DNA of 17,899 bases from Rikenellaceae bacterium (GTDB lineage Bacteria > Bacteroidota > Bacteroidia > Bacteroidales > Rikenellaceae): contig JAJBVJ010000271.1 of NCBI GenBank assembly GCA_020859875.1, positions 1-17,899 on the forward strand, given 5' to 3'. Positions 1 to 5,579 of this stretch are shown here, one piece after another. A model generated the notes under the pieces. The model was not told the DNA's origin. It ran no database searches and saw only the letters and a list, made by a program, of their open reading frames with translations. The position numbers were made by a program, and so were the translations under genes. Positions within the stretch are counted from its first letter, which is position 1. The number at the start of each line of letters is the position of its first letter.

Positions 1-251
1 CGAGTGCAAGGTTTCTTCTACCTACTTTTGTCTTGACACAACCGACGCAGCGGAGCGAAGGCTGCCGAGTTTTACTCGGAGCAGCCTGAGCCGCAAGGAG
101 GAAAACGAAGTTAAAAGTAGCAAAAAGTCAAGGCCTGACCGGCTTTTCCCCGCCGAATGTTTACAGCTCGGAGCACTAAAATTTTTAACACTCATTATTC
201 CGATACCTCGGAATAATTCAAACAGGAAAAAAATTCCTTATGTGCTCCGAG
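1..251 (+). repeat. Structured repeat element, copy 1 (cut by window edge)
   Basis: This noncoding element is nearly identical to the copy at 8392-8646: positions 41-204 match 8439-8602 without a difference. Its parts in order are an outer-stem strand CTACTTTT (22-29), a conserved strand beginning ACCGACG (41-47), a long hairpin (50-94: GCGG/CCGC, GGCTGC/GCAGCC, CGAGT/ACTCG), the purine strand AAGGAGG (95-101), a triloop hairpin AAC-GAA-GTT (104-112) and the outer-stem partner AAAAGTAG (113-120). A second domain follows. The 10-bp inverted repeat CTCGGAGCAC (167-176) / GTGCTCCGAG (242-251) encloses the hairpin ATTATTCCGA-TACC-TCGGAATAAT (194-217). No reading frame is preserved between copies, so I treat it as noncoding. 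Function is unknown. Confidence 0.8.
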
Positions 252-607
252 TTTAGTCGTCGGTACACCCCTGAGCCACCACGTTACGGCGGCCGGCCTT
301 AAAAATCCATACCGAATCTCTTTTTCGACGGAGTCGGAAATTTTTTATTATCCTTACTCACAGCACGGTCAGAGGCCTCCCGGCCGGTGGGGATGTCCGG
401 CTTATCGTTTCGGAGTATATCCACCGCCTTTGAATGTCATTCCAACGGCCGTTTCTACTCTTCCGGAGGCCCGAAACAGATACCGTTCCGGTACCATTTA
501 TATCATTACGAGCCATCTTTTACACACTTTATCCCTCTTGTTACGGAGGTCTGTTCCGGGGAGTGTTTTCCACCGGCGAATGGTACGGATTGTGTAATAA
601 GAGTCAT
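252..607. other. Intergenic stretch without a recognised gene
   Basis: Short open frames occur here (for example plus-strand frames starting at 387 and 434), but they overlap each other in different frames, have no recognisable domain and no good start context. I see no convincing gene. The stretch holds the hairpin at 322-346 and GGCGGCCGGCCTTAA near 288-302, which recurs at about 8803-8817 downstream of the near-identical repeat copy. Confidence 0.5.
322..346 (+). terminator. Terminator-like hairpin
   Basis: TTTTCGAC (322-329) pairs with GTCGGAAA (333-340) across the triloop GGA with one G-U pair, and six T residues follow (341-346). This has the shape of an intrinsic terminator on the plus strand. 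No gene precedes it inside the window, so the transcript it would end must come from the repeat element or from upstream of the window. Confidence 0.4.
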
Positions 608-636
608 ACCGCAGACGAAAAAATCCTGCGGTTTTT
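608..636 (+). terminator. Intrinsic terminator-like hairpin upstream of the UlaG-like gene
   Basis: ACCGCAG (608-614) and CTGCGGT (626-632) form a 7-bp stem around an 11-nt A-rich loop, followed directly by a run of T (632-636). It sits 30 nt before the start codon at 667. It could end a transcript coming from the region 252-607, or act as an attenuator in the leader of the next gene. Confidence 0.5.
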
Positions 637-666
637 GACTTAATCTGAGAAATATCTATTTAAATA

Positions 667-1455
667 ATGACATCTGACAACAGTGAGCTTGGAATAACCT
701 GGCTCGGGCAGGGAGGTTTCCTGCTCGAAGCGGGTGGTGTGAGGATAGTTGTAGATCCCTATTTATCCGACAGTTTGCGCCGGAGTGGAAAGAAGCGCAG
801 TTTCCCCGCACCCGTTACGGCCGAAGAGATAAAACCCGACATAGTATGCATAACGAGCGACGAGCCGGACCATTTCGACGAAGATACGGTTCTATCGCTC
901 TATAAATATTGCCATAATTGTGTTATTATGGGCCCTAAAAGCGTTACCGCCCATTGCCGCAGGCTCGGATTCAACCCCGCCCGGCTGGTCACCCTGTCAC
1001 CCGGGGAGAACAGTTTTTCCTACGGGAATATACGTGTACGGGGTGTCGCGGCCTACCACAACGACAGCGACGCGGTGGGACTTGCAATAAATGCCGGGAA
1101 ATTCCGTGTCTACCTGAGCGGCATGACCCGGCGCGAGGACACTATTCCCGCGTCGGTAAAGAATGCGCTCGGTGGAAATCCCGATGTGATGATGCTCTGC
1201 ATTAACGGCCGCAACGGGTGTATGGACGACGTGGATGCATTCCGCCTTGTGAGGGCCCTCGAACCCAAGATAGCCATCCCGATGAATTACGGCCTCTTCG
1301 TGAGCGATACGGCCGACCCGCGCCCGTTCGTCGATACGGTGACCCGTATCGGGGTCGAATCGGTGATGATGGAGCCCGGCAAGTTTCTGCTGATCCATGG
1401 GGAGACTCCTTTCGGGGAGGAGCCCACTTACCAGACGGCCGAAGCGACTGCATAG
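667..1455 (+). CDS. UlaG-like metallo-beta-lactamase-fold protein, probable pseudoenzyme
   Basis: A 262-residue protein resembling the UlaG (L-ascorbate-6-phosphate lactonase-like) branch of the metallo-beta-lactamase fold. The family core is visible: ITWLGQGGF (10-18), VDPYLSD (29-35), YHND (130-133), INGR (179-182) and IPMNYGLF (204-211). The metal-binding positions have decayed. The canonical HxHxDH reads S64-D-E66-P-D68-H69, SGDT is SGMT (Asp to Met153), and the usual His of IPxHYG is Asn207; only D68, H69 and H131 of the expected ligands remain. The protein is cytoplasmic, with no signal peptide. The ATG at 667 is the first in-frame ATG and follows an AT-rich leader without a Shine-Dalgarno sequence. 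The fold is secure; catalytic activity is doubtful and the substrate is unknown. It appears monocistronic. Confidence 0.85.
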   Translation: MTSDNSELGITWLGQGGFLLEAGGVRIVVDPYLSDSLRRSGKKRSFPAPVTAEEIKPDIVCITSDEPDHFDEDTVLSLYKYCHNCVIMGPKSVTAHCRRLGFNPARLVTLSPGENSFSYGNIRVRGVAAYHNDSDAVGLAINAGKFRVYLSGMTRREDTIPASVKNALGGNPDVMMLCINGRNGCMDDVDAFRLVRALEPKIAIPMNYGLFVSDTADPRPFVDTVTRIGVESVMMEPGKFLLIHGETPFGEEPTYQTAEATA

Positions 1456-1655
1456 CGACCGCTATCCATTCGATTCTATTATTGCGGAGCAAAACCGGCT
1501 GGTACGGCAAAATGGTGGAGGTATTAAACTACCTGGGTAGGCGCCAATATTTTCATACGATTTCAGGCCGTGGCAATCATAATGCATTCACAGAAATATC
1601 CGAAAAACCCACGCCCTGTCGGCGGTAAGCCGGTAGGGCCCCTGCCTACGATACT

Positions 1656-1678
1656 CGGCCGGAATTGTATTTCGGCCG
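1656..1678 (+). repeat. Strong hairpin at the left edge of a diverged repeat copy
   Basis: CGGCCGGAA (1656-1664) pairs with TTTCGGCCG (1670-1678) over a TTGTA loop, with one G-U pair. No T-run follows, so it is not a classical terminator. It directly precedes the conserved ACCGACGAACGAA strand of a diverged repeat copy and may be that copy's own outer structure or the end of the transcript from the gene at 667-1455. Confidence 0.4.
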
Positions 1679-1685
1679 TGCCGGA

Positions 1686-1757
1686 ACCGACGAACGAACT
1701 GACGAATGAGTGAGGGCAAAACGAGCGAAGCTCAGGTTTTGCCGAGCGAAAAGTAGG
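1686..1757 (+). repeat. Structured repeat element, diverged copy
   Basis: It contains the exact conserved strand ACCGACGAACGAA (1686-1698), then a hairpin GGCAAAAC-GAGC-GAA-GCTC-AG-GTTTTGCC (1715-1743). That is a 12-bp stem with a GAA triloop and a two-base bulge. AAAAGTAGG (1749-1757) matches the right outer-stem strand of the copy at 1-251. The purine strand AAGGAGG is missing and I find no left partner CTACTTTT, so the copy is degenerate or rearranged. Confidence 0.6.
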
Positions 1758-1769
1758 AAGGCCATGCCA

Positions 1770-1782
1770 ACCGACGAACGAA
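1770..1782 (+). repeat. Isolated conserved strand of the repeat element
   Basis: A second exact ACCGACGAACGAA lies 84 nt after the first and has no hairpin or purine strand behind it. Both are preceded by similar bases (GGCCGTGCC before the first, GGCCATGCC before this one), which suggests a partial local duplication. It ends 24 nt before the predicted -7 box of the next operon. Confidence 0.55.
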
Positions 1783-1806
1783 AGACTGCATTAAAATTAT
1801 TATAGT

Positions 1807-1814
1807 TATTTTTG
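1807..1814 (+). promoter_or_regulatory. Bacteroidota -7 promoter box TATTTTTG
   Basis: A perfect TAnnTTTG match ahead of the PAP2-like gene. No clear TTTG is seen 19-20 nt upstream. Transcription would start near 1821, which supports the ATG at 1857 rather than any upstream start. Confidence 0.5.
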
Positions 1815-1856
1815 CATCTTACGGCGGAGACTCGCTCCGCGGGGAACTCATATCGA

Positions 1857-2540
1857 ATGGAAAATAACGATAATTGCACAGTCTCCGGTATTTCATTGAC
1901 CGTTCCGACGGACGATGTTCGACGCCCGGCCAGGGGGTTGGCCCTTACCCTTTCCCATCTGATTTCGATTGTGATGAACCCGCTGTTGATGCCCTTTTTC
2001 GGGGTGCTGGTGCTGCTCTACGGCACCGGGTTGAATTATCTTCCGGGCAGGATCAAAGTCTATTATATCCTTGTAGTGCTTCTCAATACGTGTGTACTGC
2101 CGCTGGTCTGTATAGGGTTGCTCAACAGTGTAGGGGTGGTGAAAGGCGTTATGTTGGCCTCCCGCCGCGATCGGGTGCTTCCGCTGATGATAACGGCGCT
2201 CAGTTACGTACTGTGCGCATTTATGATAAAGGGGGACTTCGGTGCGGTGGTCGTCCAGCGTTTTCTGCTGGCGGGGGCGGCCTGCATCACGATGGCTTTC
2301 GTAGTTACTTTCTACTGGAAGATTAGCATACATATGATCGGGGCGGGGGGCACCCTGGCTCTCGTTCTTTTCCTGCAGCATTTCGACCTGGGCAATTTTA
2401 TGCCGGCGGTGGTCGCGATGGTGGCCGGGTGCGGGGCCCTTGCCTCTGCGAGAATGTACCTCGGAGCCCATACCCCGCTGCAGGTAACGGCCGGTTTTGC
2501 GGGCGGATTTCTCATCTCCCTTCTTGTAATACTCGTTTGA
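1857..2540 (+). CDS. Integral membrane protein, PAP2 (phosphatidic acid phosphatase)-like
   Basis: A 227-residue, strongly hydrophobic protein with about six predicted membrane segments. It resembles Bacteroidota proteins of the PAP2 superfamily, opening with SHLISIVMNPLLMPF and closing with SARMYLGAHTPLQVTAGF. The closing segment looks like the third PAP2 motif (SR-x5-H-x3-D), with Gln where the Asp is expected. A KISIHM segment may correspond to the second motif. The first motif (K-x6-RP) is not evident, so phosphatase activity is uncertain. Start choice: an in-frame TTG at 1812 lies inside the -7 box at 1807-1814, so the ATG at 1857 is preferred. The stop is one base before the next gene's ATG, which implies cotranscription with the DUF456 gene. 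Confidence 0.7.
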   Translation: MENNDNCTVSGISLTVPTDDVRRPARGLALTLSHLISIVMNPLLMPFFGVLVLLYGTGLNYLPGRIKVYYILVVLLNTCVLPLVCIGLLNSVGVVKGVMLASRRDRVLPLMITALSYVLCAFMIKGDFGAVVVQRFLLAGAACITMAFVVTFYWKISIHMIGAGGTLALVLFLQHFDLGNFMPAVVAMVAGCGALASARMYLGAHTPLQVTAGFAGGFLISLLVILV

Positions 2541-2541
2541 A

Positions 2542-3024
2542 ATGGATCTGTTGCTCGCAGTCATAGGGATATTATGCCTGCTGATGGGGCCAATAGGTTG
2601 CCTGGTTCCTGTTTTGCCCGGGCCGCCGATCGGCTATGCAGGGCTCGTGATTCTCGGTTTTTGCCGGTGGACGGAACTCTCCGGTACACTGCTGCTTGTC
2701 CTCGGGGCGGCGGCACTCGCGGTCACGGTATTGGATTTTTATTTACCGGCGTGGTTCACCAAAAAGTTCGGGGGTTCGAGGGCCGCAACGGTGGGGTCGG
2801 TCGCTGGAATGGTTGCCGGGCTTTTTATCTTACCGCCGTGGGGGATAATCTTCTGTCCTTTCCTGGGGGCCTTCCTCGGGGAACTTATCCATGACAGCCG
2901 GGATCACAATAAAGCCTTCAGGGTGGCAATGGGTGCCTTCGCCGCCTTCGCGGCGGGCACGGGCCTAAAACTTGTCACCTGTTTCGTGATGCTCTACTAC
3001 GGCATCGCCTCATTTTTCGCCTGA
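2542..3024 (+). CDS. DUF456 family membrane protein
   Basis: A 160-residue membrane protein matching the DUF456 family. It has an N-terminal segment (residues 1-24) ending GCLVPVLPGPPIGYAGL, a Gly/Pro-rich turn typical of the family, and a middle segment DFYLPAWFTKKFGGSRAATVG. A glycine-rich pair of helices follows (WGIIFCPFLGAFLGE), and then a last hydrophobic helix. About four to five membrane segments are visible. The biochemical function of DUF456 is not known to me. The start is one base after the upstream stop, so translation is probably coupled to the PAP2-like gene. Confidence 0.85.
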   Translation: MDLLLAVIGILCLLMGPIGCLVPVLPGPPIGYAGLVILGFCRWTELSGTLLLVLGAAALAVTVLDFYLPAWFTKKFGGSRAATVGSVAGMVAGLFILPPWGIIFCPFLGAFLGELIHDSRDHNKAFRVAMGAFAAFAAGTGLKLVTCFVMLYYGIASFFA

Positions 3025-3527
3025 GGGCATGCATATTTCGTAGAGTTCGAGCCCCTGTCACCTGTTGCGTTTTTAACCGCACATCGGTGCAGGCTTCCTA
3101 CAAAGGAGTATCCCGCTTTTCGAGCATCCCCGCAGAGACAATGTCGGTCGGGAACACCCCTTGTGAGATGAAAAATGGGGACGGCTTCAAAAATATACTG
3201 CGGGTGATCCGCGACCGCCGCGGCTGCCGATCCCTCTCCCCGATAAGGCCTCTTGGGCCGGACACATTTCTTCGGCCCATATCTTGCACCGTGGCTACCG
3301 GATGCCCACCACGAATTTCCCTCCGCATACCAGGACATAACTTCACGCATTTTCCGGGCGGATATACGGACGTGATCCCCTTTGGCCGCCGGGCCGCAAA
3401 AGATGTCGCGCGGCTGACCGCTTTATCTACGACCACCGTACGGCTAAGCTCCCTGAAATACCGGCCGCCTCCGGCGCCCGGAAAGGTGGTGCAATAATCG
3501 GCAAATGAAAGAATCTTCAAAAAAATT
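3025..3527. other. About 500 bp with no recognised gene
   Basis: This stretch lies between the converging DUF456 gene (plus) and the DNA-glycosylase-family gene (minus). Several open frames of 117-140 codons exist on both strands, but they overlap in different frames and their translations are rich in Arg, Gly and Pro with no recognisable fold, as expected of GC-rich noncoding DNA. I see no tRNA, and no core of RNase P RNA, tmRNA or SRP RNA that I can identify. A decayed gene or an unknown RNA remains possible. Confidence 0.5.
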
Positions 3528-4151
3528 TTACAACAATCCTATCTCCCGCATCATGCGGGCGTAAATCCCGGCTTTTTTTTCGAGGGCAAGGGGATATGCG
3601 CGGGAGGAGGAGGGCATGCGGTAGTGGCGCAGTGGCCGACCGCCGAAGTGAAAATCGACGCACCCGCCCACCGGCGGCTCTGCGGCGCCGGTCAGCGATG
3701 CAAGTGTCGAAGTTGCCTTGTCGCCCGTGGTGACGATATAGCGGCATTCGGGAATTCGGCCCAGCAGCGAACCGAGGTCGACCGGTGTGACGATCTCCAG
3801 GAATTTGTCCGATGCGTTCCCCCTTTGCCGGATGACCATACTTGCAGTGTCCGAAAGGGCTATCCCTTTCCGGGTCAGGAAATCCTCCAGCTTGTCTTTC
3901 GAGAATACTTTTTTTGCATTCTGCCCGCCCTCCCGGGAAAGCTCCATAAAATGTTCCCTGTCGCCGAAAAATACCAACCCGAAGATGCGCCACATATCGT
4001 TCTGGAGATTCGGGTAGTAAAATTCCATGCTCCAACGGGCCCGCGGGGGCGGGAAGCTGCCGAGCATGAGCAGTGTAGCCCCCTTCGGCAGGAAAGGTTC
4101 GAGGGGGTGTATTTCGATCCTGCCGTCCTCTTGCATTGCGGCTGGGTTCAT
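3528..4151 (-). CDS. Uracil-DNA glycosylase superfamily protein
   Basis: A 207-residue protein of the uracil-DNA glycosylase superfamily, a Bacteroidota branch related to Mug-like enzymes. The first active-site segment is LMLGSFPPP (29-36), followed by a region EFYYPNLQNDMWRIFG characteristic of this branch. MPSSSRA (179-185) occupies the place of the family's HPSxxN/R loop, and LEKKA follows. Members remove damaged or mispaired bases in DNA repair; the lesion specificity of this branch is not known to me. The start ATG at 4151 overlaps the upstream stop in an ATGA arrangement, so it is translationally coupled to the DUF2007/zinc-ribbon gene. The link of that gene to repair is inference from context only. 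Confidence 0.8.
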   Translation of the reverse strand: MNPAAMQEDGRIEIHPLEPFLPKGATLLMLGSFPPPRARWSMEFYYPNLQNDMWRIFGLVFFGDREHFMELSREGGQNAKKVFSKDKLEDFLTRKGIALSDTASMVIRQRGNASDKFLEIVTPVDLGSLLGRIPECRYIVTTGDKATSTLASLTGAAEPPVGGCVDFHFGGRPLRHYRMPSSSRAYPLALEKKAGIYARMMREIGLL

Positions 4152-4540
4152 GTGCGGAATTCTTTACCGCAGGCCCTGCAGTGCCACACCCGCCGGATGT
4201 TCCCGATATGGCTGGAAAGGATCATAATGGGAAGCATTACGGCCCGCATTATACGGCTTGTCTTTTTATCCCTGGCCGGGAAGCCGAGGGTGATCTCGCC
4301 GCTGCCGCATCCGGGACAAACAGACTGCGGAACCGGCTCGGGCTCGATCAGTTCGGCGGCCCGGTCGTAGAACTCGTCCCCGACGCCGATATAGGGCCGC
4401 ATGGTAGGGTTTGCATAGGTTATGGGTATGACCAGACCGGTATTCTCGTTGAATACCTCCGCCGGCACTCCCTGGCTGACAAGGTACTGGCAGTCGGCCT
4501 GGGCCTGGAAAATATCGTCGTAATAGCGCAGTATCTTCAT
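4148..4540 (-). CDS. DUF2007-like protein with C-terminal zinc ribbon
   Basis: A 130-residue protein. The N-terminal part (MKILRYYDDIFQAQADCQYL, with a VPAEVFNENTG turn) looks like DUF2007, a small alpha/beta domain described as a putative signal-transducing or prokaryotic signalling-type domain. The C-terminal part holds two Cys pairs, C75-x2-C78 and C121-x2-C124, which would bind one zinc. A hydrophobic stretch (97-110) between the pairs may be a membrane segment. Its stop overlaps the ATG of the DNA-glycosylase-family gene by 4 nt. Expression is probably driven from the promoter at 4583-4614, giving a leader of roughly 36 nt. Function is unknown. Confidence 0.75.
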   Translation of the reverse strand: MKILRYYDDIFQAQADCQYLVSQGVPAEVFNENTGLVIPITYANPTMRPYIGVGDEFYDRAAELIEPEPVPQSVCPGCGSGEITLGFPARDKKTSRIMRAVMLPIMILSSHIGNIRRVWHCRACGKEFRT

Positions 4541-4562
4541 GGTTGTCGTGGATTACACGCCT

Positions 4563-4580
4563 CTGTATATGATAATACAG
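4563..4580. promoter_or_regulatory. Inverted repeat at the predicted transcription start of the DUF2007 operon
   Basis: CTGTAT (4563-4568) and ATACAG (4575-4580) form a perfect 6-bp dyad around ATGATA. It lies immediately downstream of the minus-strand -7 box, so it is either an operator or a 5'-end hairpin of the mRNA. It also lies in the gap between two divergent promoters. Confidence 0.35.
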
Positions 4581-4582
4581 AC

Positions 4583-4614
4583 CAAAAATAACCGAAAAAA
4601 AACCGACCGCCAAA
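4583..4614 (-). promoter_or_regulatory. Bacteroidota promoter for the DUF2007/glycosylase operon
   Basis: On the minus strand TTTG (4614-4611) is followed after 20 nt by TATTTTTG (4590-4583), a perfect TAnnTTTG box. Spacing fits the Bacteroidota -33/-7 promoter. The start of transcription is predicted near 4576. Confidence 0.65.
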
Positions 4615-4696
4615 CCCGCGGAGAGCGTAGGGGCCGATTTTTCGGGAATAATGATCCGCCGGGCGGGTTATAATGGGGAAAACGGCGAAAAAATAT

Positions 4697-4704
4697 TATC
4701 TTTG
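4697..4704 (+). promoter_or_regulatory. -7 promoter box TATCTTTG ahead of the FtsE-like gene
   Basis: A perfect TAnnTTTG match 24 nt before the ATG at 4729. No convincing -33 TTTG is seen. It probably drives the FtsE-like gene and, by readthrough, gyrB. Confidence 0.55.
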
Positions 4705-4728
4705 TAAGTTATTGCATGAACCCCTAAA

Positions 4729-5502
4729 ATGATAGACAAAAACGTAATAGAGCTGCGTGGGGCGTCGATCTACCACATCCGGGACGCCCGGAAAAGGATC
4801 GGAAAGGGGCGTAACCGCCTCCGGGGATGCGAGCTCGTGCTGAGCGATGTGGATTTTGCCGTCGGGCGCGGCGAGTTCGTCTACCTGATAGGCAAGGTCG
4901 GTTCCGGCAAAAGCCCCCTTTTAAAGACGCTTTACGGGGAAGTTCCACTTGCCGAGGGCCGCGGCTTCGTCGCAGGGTACGACCTTCGCACACTCCGGCG
5001 CAGGGAGATACCTTACCTTCGCCGCCGTATGGGGATCGTCTTCCAGGACTACCAGCTACTTTCCGACCGCAACGTCTTCTCCAACCTCCATTACGTGATG
5101 AAAGCCACCGGATGGAAGAGCGAGACCGACATCCGGCGCCGGATCGAAGAGGTACTCCGCATCGTGGGGCTCACCAACAAGGAGTATAAAATGCCTTTCC
5201 AGCTCTCGGGGGGCGAACAGCAGAGGCTTGCCATTGCCCGTGCGCTGGTCAACAGCCCCGACGTGCTGCTTGCCGACGAACCCACCGGAAACCTCGACCC
5301 CGCCGCGGCAAACGGGATTCTGGAGCTGTTCCGCGAAATATCGGAAAGGGGGTGTTCGGTGGTGATGTCGACGCATAATATCGGCATTATCGAAGAATAT
5401 CCGGCCCGTACTTTCCGTTTTATGCAGGGAAGGGTCGAAGAGCTGGACATTGCCCCGATACTGGCCTCGGGCGCACAGCCGCAGCCCACGTCCCGGGTTT
5501 GA
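4729..5502 (+). CDS. ftsE: ABC transporter ATP-binding protein, FtsE-like
   Basis: A 257-residue ATP-binding subunit of the FtsE/LolD-type ABC family. Walker A is GKVGSGKS (55-62), the Q-loop Gln is in VFQD (104-107), the signature is LSGGEQ (159-164), Walker B runs into LLADEPTGNLD (180-190), and the switch His is H216 (STHN). Together with FtsX, FtsE activates peptidoglycan hydrolases at the division site. No ftsX is in the window, so the assignment rests on sequence character. Residue 63, right after Walker A, is Pro where Ser or Thr is usual. The N-terminal insertion RDARKRIGKGRNRLRG (18-33) is longer and more basic than in typical FtsE. The ATG at 4729 lies 24 nt after a -7 box. It is followed in the same direction by gyrB. 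Confidence 0.8.
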   Translation: MIDKNVIELRGASIYHIRDARKRIGKGRNRLRGCELVLSDVDFAVGRGEFVYLIGKVGSGKSPLLKTLYGEVPLAEGRGFVAGYDLRTLRRREIPYLRRRMGIVFQDYQLLSDRNVFSNLHYVMKATGWKSETDIRRRIEEVLRIVGLTNKEYKMPFQLSGGEQQRLAIARALVNSPDVLLADEPTGNLDPAAANGILELFREISERGCSVVMSTHNIGIIEEYPARTFRFMQGRVEELDIAPILASGAQPQPTSRV

Positions 5503-5579
5503 AAGGATCGTCCGCGGGGCGAACGAAAAAGAATAAAAATGCCGGCAGAGCCGGCGCCGAAGATATAACGAAGCAGAAT

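Noticed and set aside
387..643. Two overlapping frames of 83 and 69 codons
   Set aside because: They overlap in different frames, have no domain, and both extend into or through the hairpin at 608-636.
3098..3520. 140-codon minus-strand frame
   Set aside because: Arg/Gly/Pro-rich translation without a recognisable fold, and competing frames of similar length on both strands.
5499..5579. TTG start for gyrB overlapping the FtsE-like stop
   Set aside because: The added 27 residues are unlike GyrB, and the ATG at 5580 gives the normal length.
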